A stretch of 64,000 nucleotides of DNA. Origin: Gammaproteobacteria bacterium (lineage in GTDB: Bacteria; Pseudomonadota; Gammaproteobacteria; Thiohalobacterales; Thiohalobacteraceae). Below, in pieces: positions 16,857-25,608 of the stretch; within the stretch, counting starts at the first letter, position 1, and every line of letters starts with the position of its first letter. Position numbers and translations under genes: made by a program. The DNA lies in assembly GCA_018819175.1 (NCBI GenBank), contig JAHJQQ010000011.1, positions 79,526-143,525 on the forward strand, read 5' to 3'. The notes beneath the pieces were generated by a model. It was not told the DNA's origin and did not search any database. It was given only the letters and a program-made list of their open reading frames with translations.

Positions 16857-18977
16857 ATGCAACTGCACAAGGATGTGCCCGTGACCCAATCACCCGACCT
16901 GCAATCACAGCCGGTTACACTTCTGCGTGGCGTCGGTCCGCGAGCGGCGCAACGCTTGGCGAATCTGGGTATTGAGACCGTTCAGGATCTGCTCTTTCAC
17001 CTGCCCTCGCGTTATCAGGATCGCACCCGCGTCGTGCCGATGGGGAGTTTGCGCCCCGGCGATGAAGCGGTCGTCGAGGGCAGTGTTGATCTCGCCGAAA
17101 TAAAATTCGGTCGTAAGCGCATGTTACTGGTGCGCATATCGGACGGTACCGGTGCAATCACACTGCGTTTTTTCCACTTCAATGCCAATCAACAGGCCGG
17201 TTTCGCGCGCGGTGTACGGTTACGATGTTATGGAGAAGTGCGCCCGGGCACAGTGACGTTGGAGATGGTGCATCCCGAATACAAACGTATCGATGAGCAT
17301 GCCATCGAAGCGGTCGAAGAACATCTGACGCCGATCTATCCGACCACCGAAGGTTTACATCAACTGAGTTTGCGTCCGCTGACCGAACAGGCACTGGAGC
17401 GCTTGGCGCAATCCGGCGATGCGGGTCTGCGCGATTGGCTGCCTCCGGCGATTCTGAAGAAATTTAAATTACCCTCGCTGGCCGCGGCGATCCGCTACGT
17501 GCATCGCCCCCCGCCTGAGGCCAGTGTCGATGAACTGGAGGCGGGTCGACATCCCGCGCAGCAGCGTTTGGTGTTCGAAGAGCTGCTGGCGCATCACCTG
17601 AGTCTGCGGCAACTGCGCTATGCCGCCAAGGCGCAGCTCGCGCCGGTGTTGCAGGGGGATGGAAAGTTACGTGCACGGTTTCTCGATGCACTCAGCTTCA
17701 CACTCACGGCGGCGCAGCAACGTGTCGTTGCGGAGATCGCTGCGGATCTGCAACGCGAGCATCCCATGCTGCGGCTGGTGCAGGGTGATGTCGGCTCCGG
17801 CAAGACCGTGGTCGCTGCGCTCGCTGCTTTGCAGGCCGTCGAGGCCGGCGCCCAGGTGGCCATCATGGCGCCGACCGAACTGTTGGCCGAACAACATTAT
17901 CGAAATTTTCATGCCTGGATGACGCCACTGGGTCTTGAGGTTTCCTGGTTGTCGGGCAAGATCAAGGGCAAGGCGCGCACTGCGACACTGGCGGCCATTG
18001 CCGACGGTACTGCCGCCGTGATGGTCGGAACGCATGCCCTGTTTCAGGAGGATGTGCAGTTTGCGCGTCTGGGTCTGGTCATTGTCGATGAGCAGCATCG
18101 CTTCGGTGTGCACCAGCGTCTGGCCTTACGCGATAAAGGCAAGCAAGGCGAGACTCGGCCGCATCAATTGACCATGACTGCGACACCGATACCGCGCACC
18201 CTGGCGATGACGCTGTATGCGGATCTGGATGCCTCGATCATTGATGAATTACCGCCGGGCCGCTCACCGGTGCAAACCGTGGTGATACCCGATAATCGCC
18301 GTCCCGAAATCGTCGAACGGGTGCGTCAGGCCTGCGCGCAGGGCCGGCAGGCCTATTGGGTTTGCACCTTGATTGAAGAATCCGAGGCGTTGCAGTGTCA
18401 GGCCGCCGAGGATACTGCGGTGCAACTGGCCGAGGCGTTGCCGGATTTGCGTGTCGGTCTGGTGCATGGGCGGATGAAGTCGCGCGACAAAGAGGCGGTG
18501 ATGGCCAGCTTCAAGGCCGGTGAGTTGAATCTACTGGTGGCAACCACGGTCATCGAAGTCGGGGTGGATGTGCCGAACGCCTCGTTGATGATTATCGAGA
18601 ACGCCGAGCGTCTCGGTTTGGCGCAGCTGCATCAGCTGCGCGGTCGGGTCGGTCGCGGCGCGGCGCAGAGCAGCTGTGTCTTGATGTACCGCAACCCGTT
18701 ATCCGAGCAGGCGCGCGCGCGGTTGGGTGTGTTGCGCGACACCACTGACGGTTTCGAGATCGCGCGTCGCGATCTGGAGCTGCGCGGTCCGGGCGAAGTG
18801 CTCGGAACACGCCAGACCGGTTTGCTCAGTCTGCGTATCGCCGATCTGCTGCGTGATCAGGATCTATTGCCGAGTGTGGAGCAGGCCGCGGAAACCTTGC
18901 TGGAATCCTACCCTGAAAGCACCGCACCGCTGATCCGCCGCTGGTTGGGTGATGCCAGCCGCTATGGTGAGGTGTGA
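16857..18977 (+). CDS. recG: ATP-dependent DNA helicase RecG
   Basis: Superfamily 2 helicase that remodels stalled replication forks and branched DNA. An N-terminal wedge/OB domain (TLLRGVGPRAAQRL, then the LLFHLPSRYQDRT motif) is followed by the helicase core: Walker A GDVGSGKT, DEQH (IVDEQHRFGVHQR), TATPIPRTLA, VGLVHGRMKS and QLRGRVGRG. From ATG 16857 the product is 706 aa, close to the usual length of about 690. The frame is open to a GTG at 16800, and GTG 16881 is another candidate, so the exact N-terminus is uncertain. Confidence 0.95.
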   Translation: MQLHKDVPVTQSPDLQSQPVTLLRGVGPRAAQRLANLGIETVQDLLFHLPSRYQDRTRVVPMGSLRPGDEAVVEGSVDLAEIKFGRKRMLLVRISDGTGAITLRFFHFNANQQAGFARGVRLRCYGEVRPGTVTLEMVHPEYKRIDEHAIEAVEEHLTPIYPTTEGLHQLSLRPLTEQALERLAQSGDAGLRDWLPPAILKKFKLPSLAAAIRYVHRPPPEASVDELEAGRHPAQQRLVFEELLAHHLSLRQLRYAAKAQLAPVLQGDGKLRARFLDALSFTLTAAQQRVVAEIAADLQREHPMLRLVQGDVGSGKTVVAALAALQAVEAGAQVAIMAPTELLAEQHYRNFHAWMTPLGLEVSWLSGKIKGKARTATLAAIADGTAAVMVGTHALFQEDVQFARLGLVIVDEQHRFGVHQRLALRDKGKQGETRPHQLTMTATPIPRTLAMTLYADLDASIIDELPPGRSPVQTVVIPDNRRPEIVERVRQACAQGRQAYWVCTLIEESEALQCQAAEDTAVQLAEALPDLRVGLVHGRMKSRDKEAVMASFKAGELNLLVATTVIEVGVDVPNASLMIIENAERLGLAQLHQLRGRVGRGAAQSSCVLMYRNPLSEQARARLGVLRDTTDGFEIARRDLELRGPGEVLGTRQTGLLSLRIADLLRDQDLLPSVEQAAETLLESYPESTAPLIRRWLGDASRYGEV

Positions 18978-19395
18978 TTGCTGTGCATGATTGTCGGACG
19001 CGCGGCTGACGCTGCCTCCGACGGGATCGGCCATCCGCACTACTTTGCGGCGGTAGAGGGGCTCAAACGCAGGCCCGAGGAGATCTGGGGGCGGCGCTCG
19101 GTATTCCGCGCAAAGACGCCAAGACGTTAAGTCACGCCCACCCCGTAACGCTCCACCAAAGTGGGGACAGATCTTCAGCTCTGTCCCCGTCCGTGCGGAC
19201 CACGAGGTCAAGCGAAGCCGCAGTGGACCTCAGAGATGATTGTTGAGTGGTTCCGCTTTATTGTGTGGAACCACAACGGGGACAGAGCTGAAGATCTGTC
19301 CCCACCGCGGCGGTATATTCGGAGCTGGTCAGGGTCATTCATTCACACGGCCGGATGCGTTAATCTGCGGCGTAATTGCCAACCGATAGCCCGAT
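18978..19395. repeat. recG-ubiA intergenic region with a perfect 29-bp inverted repeat
   Basis: 418 bp without a supported gene. Two exactly complementary 29-base arms (19161-19189 and 19277-19305, cores GGGGACAGATCTTCAGC and its complement) are separated by 87 bp. Each arm is itself hairpin-forming (GGGGACAGA...TCTGTCCCC). The interior holds a further hairpin, GTGGTTCC...GGAACCAC. Just upstream, a GCAAAGACGCCAAGACGTTAAG-type motif (about 19111-19132) belongs to the same sequence family as the outer arms of the element at 16105. It looks like a compound REP/MITE-like insertion. Confidence 0.75.
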
Positions 19396-20271
19396 ATGCA
19401 TCTCCAAGACCGCCTCTATCAATATTATCTACTGACCCGGCTGCATAAGCCGATCGGTATTCTGTTGTTGCTGTGGCCGACATTGTGGGCCTTGTGGATT
19501 GCTGCGCAAGGACTGCCGCCAACACAAATTCTGCTGGTGTTTGTCGCGGGCGTGGTGCTGATGCGCTCGGCCGGCTGCGTGATCAACGATTATGCCGACC
19601 GGAATTTCGATCAGCATGTAGAGCGCACTCAAGATCGTCCTATCGCGGCGGGTCGCGTCAGCCCGCCGGAAGCCTTGGTGCTGTTCGCGTTGCTCTGTGT
19701 CATTGCCTTTATTCTGGTGCTGACGCTCAACCGCTTGACGCTGTATTTGTCCTTCGGCGCTTTGTTGCTCGCGGCGCTTTATCCCTTTACCAAACGCTAC
19801 ACGTATCTGCCGCAGTTGGTGCTCGGCGCGGCCTTTGGTTGGGCGATCCCGATGGCCTTTGCCGCCGTGCAGGATCAGGTGCCGAAAATCGCCTGGTTGT
19901 TATTCGTGGTGAATATCCTCTGGGCCACGGCCTATGACACCTTCTACGCCATGGTTGATCGTGATGATGATGTCAAAATCGGTGTGAAATCCACGGCCAT
20001 CCTGTTCGGCTCGGCCGATCGCCTGGTCATTGGGGTGTTGCAGATTCTGGTACTGGTTGGCCTGATTCTGATCGGGCGGATGGCCGGGCTAGGCCTGTAT
20101 TTTTATCTGGGGCTGTTGATCGCTGCTGGCTTGGCGCTGTATCAGCAATACCTTGCACGTAATCGGGATAAATCGGGTTGCTTCCAGGCGTTCTTGAATA
20201 ACAATTGGTTCGGCGCGACGGTATTTTCTGGAATATTTCTGCACTATCTGGCGTCTCCCTTTCCGCTTTGA
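19396..20271 (+). CDS. ubiA: 4-hydroxybenzoate octaprenyltransferase
   Basis: Membrane prenyltransferase of ubiquinone biosynthesis that attaches the polyprenyl chain to 4-hydroxybenzoate. It is 291 aa with about eight or nine membrane segments. The two aspartate-rich prenyl-diphosphate/Mg motifs are intact: NDYADRNFDQHVERTQDRP near residues 64-82 and DTFYAMVDRDDDVKIGVKST near 180-199. The RPI(A)AGR motif after the first site favours UbiA over the related CtaB encoded at 35 kb. The ATG start at 19396 is unambiguous. Confidence 0.95.
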   Translation: MHLQDRLYQYYLLTRLHKPIGILLLLWPTLWALWIAAQGLPPTQILLVFVAGVVLMRSAGCVINDYADRNFDQHVERTQDRPIAAGRVSPPEALVLFALLCVIAFILVLTLNRLTLYLSFGALLLAALYPFTKRYTYLPQLVLGAAFGWAIPMAFAAVQDQVPKIAWLLFVVNILWATAYDTFYAMVDRDDDVKIGVKSTAILFGSADRLVIGVLQILVLVGLILIGRMAGLGLYFYLGLLIAAGLALYQQYLARNRDKSGCFQAFLNNNWFGATVFSGIFLHYLASPFPL

Positions 20272-20340
20272 TTTATCGAAGCAGATTCAAGTGATTGGGT
20301 GAATTACCCGATACCCTCTTCGGTTGTCCAGAATAGTCCT

Positions 20341-22020
20341 ATGAACAAGCCGCCAAAACCCGTTCAATTTCGCAGTGCAAGCACGGCGTCGGAGCCAAAA
20401 TTGGACTCTGAGCTGGAACGTGAACTGCTGCGAGCTTATATCGACAGTGCCAATGACGGTATTTTCGTCATTTGTGATGAAATGAAATTCCATGTTGCCA
20501 ACCCGCTGCTGGAGCAGTGGTTGGGGCTGGGTGAGGCGGAGTTAACCGCCCATGGGCGGCGGATACCCATTACCGAGCTGTTCGGCTCCGCGGAAACCGA
20601 AGCATTGTTCTGCAGCCAGTTTATAAAGGTGCTGCAGGGTAAGCCGGCCAGTTTCGAAGCGGCGTTGAATCCGCCCAAGGGGACGCCACGCTGGGTGGAA
20701 TTCAGTCTCAGCCGCGTGCAGCTTGAAGTGGGCGACTTGGTCATTGGCATTCTGCGCGATGTCACCGAACGTCGGCGTCTGCATACCACACTGCAGCACA
20801 ATGCCAGTCATGACGATCTCACCGGACTGCTCAATCGGCGCGAATTTCAGATGCGCCTCAATGCGCTGGTGGATACCGCCCATACCCGTGGTGGACAGCA
20901 CGCCCTGATCTATGTCGATCTGGATCAATTGGGTGTCTGTCTTAATGCCTTGGTGAAGGATCAGGGTGTGCTTGCGCGACTTGGTGGCGATGAATTTGGG
21001 TTGCTGTTGAACGACATCCCCATCGAACAGGCCATGGCAGTGGCGGAGGCATTGTGTGATGCCGTGGCTGCCTACCGCTTCACTTGGCAGGAACAGCATT
21101 TCGACATCACGGCCAGTATCGGCGTGCGCGCCATTACGGCAGAGACGGTATCCGCTGAAGATGTGCTCAGTGCGGCGGATGCCGCCTGCTATGTCGCCAA
21201 GGATCAGGGACGCAACCGTGCACAACTGTATTTCGGCGGCAAGGCCTGTGCCGGGAAGCGTCAGGAAATGCAATGGGTCGGCAAGATCCAGAAGGCCTTG
21301 GAAGAGAATCGGCTGCAGATCTGGCAGCAAAGCATCCTGAATTTATCGGCCCAGGGTGCAACACAGTTCGAGGTGTTGCTCCGGCTGGTGGATGAACAGG
21401 GTGGGATTGTTGCCCCTGGACAGTTTTTCCCCGCGGCCGAGCGTTACGGCCTGATGCCGGCAATTGATCGTTGGGTGATCAATCATTTGTTGCTGGACGC
21501 ACAGCATGCAGGATTGCGTGCCGCGTTGGATAACCAGACTGTCACGCGTTGCGCCATCAATCTTTCCGGTGCCAGTCTCAATGACGACCGGTTTGTGGAA
21601 TACCTGGAAGCCATCTTGAAACGCAATCCATTGCTGTGCTCTGCGCTGTGCTTCGAGATTACCGAGACGGTAGCCGTCGCCAATTTCGGACGCGCACGGG
21701 AAGTCATCAATACCGTCAAGCAATTCGGCTGCCAGTTTGCCCTGGATGATTTCGGTAGCGGCATGTCCTCGTTTGGCTATTTGAAAAATCTGCCCGTGGA
21801 TTATTTGAAAATAGATGGCTCCTTGGTGCGGCAGATTGACAGCAATCCGACCGACCTGGCCATGCTGGATGCCATCAACCGTATCGGTCAGGTGCTGGGG
21901 CTGCAGACAGTTGCCGAATTTGTAGAATCCGAACGCTCCCTTCAACTGCTGCGTGATATCGGCGTTAATTACGCACAGGGCTATGCCATACATCGGCCCG
22001 AGTTGCTCGCCTGGAGGTGA
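20341..22020 (+). CDS. PAS-GGDEF-EAL protein with shortened GGDEF domain
   Basis: Cyclic-di-GMP signalling protein of about 559 aa. An N-terminal PAS domain (SANDGIFVICDEMKFHVANP to GILRDVTERRRL) is followed by a GGDEF domain opening HDDLTGLLNRREF and an EAL domain. The GGDEF motif (ARLGGDEFG) is intact, but the segment between YVDLDQ and VLARLGGDEF is only about 14 residues. The usual FKxxND..GH..GD..L stretch is missing, so cyclase activity is unlikely. The EAL domain keeps EVLLR, INLS, FEITET, ALDDFGSG, LKIDGS and TVAEFVE, so phosphodiesterase activity is plausible. An in-frame GTG at 20299 is an alternative start. Confidence 0.9.
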   Translation: MNKPPKPVQFRSASTASEPKLDSELERELLRAYIDSANDGIFVICDEMKFHVANPLLEQWLGLGEAELTAHGRRIPITELFGSAETEALFCSQFIKVLQGKPASFEAALNPPKGTPRWVEFSLSRVQLEVGDLVIGILRDVTERRRLHTTLQHNASHDDLTGLLNRREFQMRLNALVDTAHTRGGQHALIYVDLDQLGVCLNALVKDQGVLARLGGDEFGLLLNDIPIEQAMAVAEALCDAVAAYRFTWQEQHFDITASIGVRAITAETVSAEDVLSAADAACYVAKDQGRNRAQLYFGGKACAGKRQEMQWVGKIQKALEENRLQIWQQSILNLSAQGATQFEVLLRLVDEQGGIVAPGQFFPAAERYGLMPAIDRWVINHLLLDAQHAGLRAALDNQTVTRCAINLSGASLNDDRFVEYLEAILKRNPLLCSALCFEITETVAVANFGRAREVINTVKQFGCQFALDDFGSGMSSFGYLKNLPVDYLKIDGSLVRQIDSNPTDLAMLDAINRIGQVLGLQTVAEFVESERSLQLLRDIGVNYAQGYAIHRPELLAWR

Positions 22021-22061
22021 TCGGCAGTACGCTGCCAGCCCTGCCAGCAGTTCATCTTCTA

Positions 22062-22760
22062 TCATGCGTTCCGGTGCGTTCGCGCACACACCCATACGTC
22101 GATTCGTTCCGCCCCCGCCTTGCGCAGCAATTTAGCCACGGCGTTCAGGGTGCTGCCGGTGGTCAGTACATCATCGACCAAGGCCACATGGCGCGCCTGC
22201 AAGGGGCGTGTCAGCGCAAAGGCGTCGCGCAGATTGCTGCGCCGCTGGCTGCCGCTGAGCAGCGACTGCGGTGGCGTTGGCCGGGTGCGGATACAACTCT
22301 CAATATCGAGCGGACATCGCAGCTGTTGGCTCAACGGCCGGGCAATCTCGATGGCCTGATTGAAGCCGCGTTCACGCTGGCGGCTTGGATGTAACGGTAC
22401 CGGGATAATGCAGTCGGGTGACGGTACCTTGGCTAAGCGGGCTCCCAGCAGCGCGGCAAACAGGCGCGCTTGATGGAGGCCGGCAGCGAATTTGAGTTGC
22501 AGGATCAATTGGTCCACAGGTGGCGCATAGTGGAACAGGGCAATGCCGGTATCGAAGATTGGCGGATGGTGCTGACAGGCACCGCACAGCTGACCGGGAT
22601 AATGCAGCGGTAGCGAGCAGCGCGGACAGGCCAGGGTCAGCCAGGGCAGATCGTCGTGACAGGCGCGGCAGAGATTCAGTCCGCTGGGGTCCTTTGCCAG
22701 GCACAGCTGGCAATGGCTGGGAATGAGCCATTGCGGCCTGAGTGGCCAGTTGTAAACCAT
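22062..22760 (-). CDS. comF: ComF family phosphoribosyltransferase-like protein
   Basis: ComF/GntX-type protein of 232 aa, associated with DNA uptake or use of DNA as nutrient. An N-terminal four-cysteine zinc finger (CQLC...CRAC, CPRC...CGAC) precedes a phosphoribosyltransferase domain with PVPLHPSRQRERGFNQ and the PRPP-loop motif VALVDDVLTTGSTL. It is divergent from the biotin operon, a common arrangement in Pseudomonas and relatives. Its start codon overlaps the left half of a candidate BirA operator. Confidence 0.92.
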   Translation of the reverse strand: MVYNWPLRPQWLIPSHCQLCLAKDPSGLNLCRACHDDLPWLTLACPRCSLPLHYPGQLCGACQHHPPIFDTGIALFHYAPPVDQLILQLKFAAGLHQARLFAALLGARLAKVPSPDCIIPVPLHPSRQRERGFNQAIEIARPLSQQLRCPLDIESCIRTRPTPPQSLLSGSQRRSNLRDAFALTRPLQARHVALVDDVLTTGSTLNAVAKLLRKAGAERIDVWVCARTHRNA

Positions 22761-22783
22761 ATGAATTCCCTTTCAGTTGACAG
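22750..22783 (+). promoter_or_regulatory. Candidate BirA (biotin repressor) operator
   Basis: The left half TTGTAAACC (22750-22758) matches the known BirA half-site exactly. After a 16-base spacer, the same length I recall for the E. coli bio operator, AGTTGACAG matches six of nine positions of the right half GGTTTACAA. It sits between divergent comF and the biotin operon, about 59 bp before the first gene. The right half contains a perfect TTGACA that could be a -35 element, but I saw no well-spaced -10. Position and the perfect half-site support the call; binding is unproven. Confidence 0.55.
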
Positions 22784-22841
22784 ATAATGCACCCCGGTAG
22801 CCATCCTGGTCCCGGCGGTCTTCAGTTTAGCAGCAGGTTAT

Positions 22842-23315
22842 ATGTCAGATCCCAGCGCGATGCAGTCTCCACCGCAGCAGATCTCCGCGCGGAGCGCGCG
22901 CTTCAGCGCTTCCCTGTTCAATTATGGCAATGTCATCGCCATGATTCCGGGTCTGCTGTTGGCACCCTATATTCTCTGGGCGCATCCCACAGGGACTTCC
23001 ACGGTCCTGCTGTTCGTACTGATGATCGTGCCGCCGATCCTCTGGTTCGGCGCCTCCATAGTGGTTTATGCCCTGGCCCGGCATCACCCCGATCCGCAAG
23101 TTGGGCACTGTACCCAGCAGGCGGCCTATCGCTTTTACGGCATGTTCGGCCTGGTCATCCCGGTCGGCACTTTTTATGGCACCGACTGGCGACTGTGGAT
23201 TATCACCGGCGGCATCGTGGCGCTGATACTGATCCCCTGGTCGGTGCTGGAACTGCGGCGCATTGCGCGCCTGCCCTGGCGGGACATTACCTTGAATGAG
23301 GAGACCCACACATGA
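22842..23315 (+). CDS. Unknown four-helix membrane protein, first gene of bio operon
   Basis: Protein of 157 aa that I do not recognise. Four hydrophobic segments are visible: about residues 28-46 (VIAMIPGLLLAPYILWA), 52-76, 98-110 and 116-132. They are separated by short loops, and the termini are hydrophilic. The C-terminus contains LELRRIARLPWRDI. Its stop overlaps the bioB start (ATGA), so it is very likely translated with the biotin genes and would share the candidate BirA control. A role in biotin or precursor handling, or simple hitch-hiking, are both possible. Confidence 0.8.
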   Translation: MSDPSAMQSPPQQISARSARFSASLFNYGNVIAMIPGLLLAPYILWAHPTGTSTVLLFVLMIVPPILWFGASIVVYALARHHPDPQVGHCTQQAAYRFYGMFGLVIPVGTFYGTDWRLWIITGGIVALILIPWSVLELRRIARLPWRDITLNEETHT

Positions 23316-24295
23316 TAGCAACGGCAACCTCACGGGACACTCGGCCCGCGGATGGCGAACTGCGTCACGATTGGACGCGCGCGGAAATCCTGGCGCTGTT
23401 CGCGCAGCCCTTCAATGATCTGATGTTTGCGGCGCAGCAGACGCATCGCGCGCATTTCGATCCGAATGCGGTGCAGATCAGCACGCTGCTGTCGATCAAG
23501 ACCGGCGCCTGCCCGGAGGATTGCGCCTACTGCCCGCAGAGTGCGCATTACAAAACCGAATTGAATATCGAGCGTTTGCTGCCCCTGGAGGATGTGCTCA
23601 ACGAGGCGCGTGCCGCCAAGGCGCGCGGGGCGAGTCGTTTCTGCATGGGCGCGGCCTGGCGCAGTCCGCGCGACAAGGATCTGGAACAGGTCGCGGCGAT
23701 GATCGGTGGCGTCAAGGCACTGGGGCTGGAAACCTGCGTCACGCTGGGCATGCTCACAGAACCACAGACCGCGCGGCTCAAGGACGCCGGCCTGGATTAT
23801 TACAATCATAATCTCGATACCTCGCCGGAATTTTATGGCGAGGTCATCACCACCCGTACCTATCAGGATCGTCTCGATACCCTCAAGCATGTGCGTGATG
23901 CCGGTATCAACGTTTGCGCCGGCGGCATCGTCGGCATGGGCGAGAGTCGCGAGGATCGCGCCGGTCTCTTGCAGGAGCTCGCCAACCTGCCGAAGCATCC
24001 GGAAAGCGTGCCGATCAATCTGCTGGTGCGTGTCGAAGGCACGCCGCTGGCCGAGGTCACCGCGCCAGACCCGTTCGATTTCGTGCGCACGCTCGCCGTC
24101 GCGCGGTTGATGATGCCGAAATCCTATGTGCGGCTATCGGCCGGCCGCACCGACATCAGCGATGAGCTGCAGGCGCTGTGTTTCCTGGCCGGTGCCAATT
24201 CGATTTTCTACGGTGAGCGGTTGCTGACAACCGAAAATCCAGAGTGCGATCGCGATCGGAAATTATTTGACCGTCTTGGGTTAACACCGGTTTAG
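23312..24295 (+). CDS. bioB: Biotin synthase
   Basis: Radical SAM enzyme that inserts sulfur into dethiobiotin to form biotin, the last step of the pathway. The SAM cluster motif CPEDCAYCPQSAHY is present, as are the 2Fe-2S ligand regions (FCMGAAWR, ETCVTLGML, NHNLDTS) and the conserved arginine segment RLSAGR near the C-terminus. At 327 aa it is normal length. It overlaps the upstream membrane protein gene by 4 bp. A palindromic repeat separates it from bioF. Confidence 0.97.
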   Translation: MIATATSRDTRPADGELRHDWTRAEILALFAQPFNDLMFAAQQTHRAHFDPNAVQISTLLSIKTGACPEDCAYCPQSAHYKTELNIERLLPLEDVLNEARAAKARGASRFCMGAAWRSPRDKDLEQVAAMIGGVKALGLETCVTLGMLTEPQTARLKDAGLDYYNHNLDTSPEFYGEVITTRTYQDRLDTLKHVRDAGINVCAGGIVGMGESREDRAGLLQELANLPKHPESVPINLLVRVEGTPLAEVTAPDPFDFVRTLAVARLMMPKSYVRLSAGRTDISDELQALCFLAGANSIFYGERLLTTENPECDRDRKLFDRLGLTPV

Positions 24296-24303
24296 ATCTG
24301 TAA

Positions 24304-24410
24304 TGTAGGGCGCATTAGGCCGCAGGCCGTAATGCGCCGGATGTTACAACGCTGCTCGATAGCTCAGGATAAACATGCGGCGCAATACGCTACGCTATTG
24401 CGCCCTACAT
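24304..24410. repeat. REP-like palindrome between bioB and bioF
   Basis: Outer arms ATGTAGGGCGCA (from 24304) and TGCGCCCTACAT (to 24410) are complementary. Inside are two hairpins, GGCGCATTAGGCC/GGCCGTAATGCGCC and GGCGCAATACG/CTATTGCGCC. The GTAGGG head resembles the REPs that flank the RAYT gene at 59 kb. The element lies inside the bio operon, so it could influence the relative expression or stability of the two mRNA parts. Confidence 0.7.
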
Positions 24411-24430
24411 GATTCAATTTCTCAAAACCT

Positions 24431-25606
24431 ATGAAAGACCTTCGCCACGAGCTTGAACAACGCAAGGCGCAACGGCTGTATCGGGCGCGGCGTGTCAGCG
24501 CTAGTCCGCAGGGCGCGGAGATGCAGGTCGACGGTGAACGGCTGCTCAGCTTTTGCAGTAACGACTATTTAGGGCTGGCCAACCATCCCGAGGTGATCAG
24601 TGCGCTGCAATCCGGCGCGCAAACCTGGGGTGTCGGCAGTGGCGCGGCGCATCTGGTGAGCGGGCACAGTGCGGCACATCATGCGCTCGAAGAGGAACTG
24701 GCCGATTTCGTTGGTCGGCCACGCGCCTTGTTGTTCTCAACCGGCTATATGGCGAATCTCGGTGTCATCGGCGCCCTGCTGGGACATGCCGATCGCCTGT
24801 TCGAAGATAGATTCAATCATGCCTCGCTGTTGGATGCCGCGCGTTACAGCGGCGCGCGTCTGGTGCGTTATGCGCATGCCGATGTGACGGATCTGCGCGC
24901 CCGTGTGCAGAGCAGCGGTTCAGGTGAACGATTGATCGCAACCGATGGTGTGTTCAGCATGGATGGCGACATCGCACCGTTACCGGAGCTGGCCGCCTGC
25001 GCACGTGATAATCATGCCTGGTTGATGGTGGACGACGCCCACGGCATCGGTGTGCTGGGCAAGCACGGTCGCGGAACTGTTGATCACTGCGGTTTGAATG
25101 CCAGCGATGTGCCAATTCTAATGGCAACGCTCGGTAAGGCCTTCGGCACCTTCGGTGCCTTTGTGGCGGGCGACGATGATCTGATCGAAACCTTGATCCA
25201 GCAGGCGCGTACCTACATCTATACCACGGCGACACCGCCGGCCTTGGCCGAGGCGACGCGTGCGAGTCTGCGGCTGGTACAGCAGGAATCCTGGCGGCGC
25301 GAAAAATTACATGCCTTGATCACGCGATTTCAGCGTGGTGCGGCAGAGCTGGGCCTGACGCTCATGGCCTCTGAGACACCGATACAACCCTTGTTGGTAG
25401 GCGAATCCGCGCAGGCGCTGCAGTTCAGTGCGCGCATGCAACAGCGTGGCATACTGGTGCCGGCCATGCGGCCGCCAACCGTGCCGGAAGGGACCGCGCG
25501 ATTGCGTATCACCTTGAGTGCGGCGCACGAAGAGGCGCATATAGATCGTCTGTTGACGGCTCTCGAAGAAGTGTTCTGTCATCCTTTCAGCGAACTGTTA
25601 GGTTGA
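24431..25606 (+). CDS. bioF: 8-amino-7-oxononanoate synthase
   Basis: PLP-dependent alpha-oxoamine synthase that condenses pimeloyl-ACP with alanine. Family motifs: FCSNDYLGLANHPEV near residue 40, GSGAAHLVSGH, the cofactor region DGVFSMDGDIAPLPEL, DDAHGIGVLG, and the Schiff-base lysine in ATLGKAFGTFG. It is 391 aa. It ends one base into the bioH region and is part of the tightly packed bioF-H-C-D group. Confidence 0.96.
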   Translation: MKDLRHELEQRKAQRLYRARRVSASPQGAEMQVDGERLLSFCSNDYLGLANHPEVISALQSGAQTWGVGSGAAHLVSGHSAAHHALEEELADFVGRPRALLFSTGYMANLGVIGALLGHADRLFEDRFNHASLLDAARYSGARLVRYAHADVTDLRARVQSSGSGERLIATDGVFSMDGDIAPLPELAACARDNHAWLMVDDAHGIGVLGKHGRGTVDHCGLNASDVPILMATLGKAFGTFGAFVAGDDDLIETLIQQARTYIYTTATPPALAEATRASLRLVQQESWRREKLHALITRFQRGAAELGLTLMASETPIQPLLVGESAQALQFSARMQQRGILVPAMRPPTVPEGTARLRITLSAAHEEAHIDRLLTALEEVFCHPFSELLG

Positions 25607-25608
25607 TC

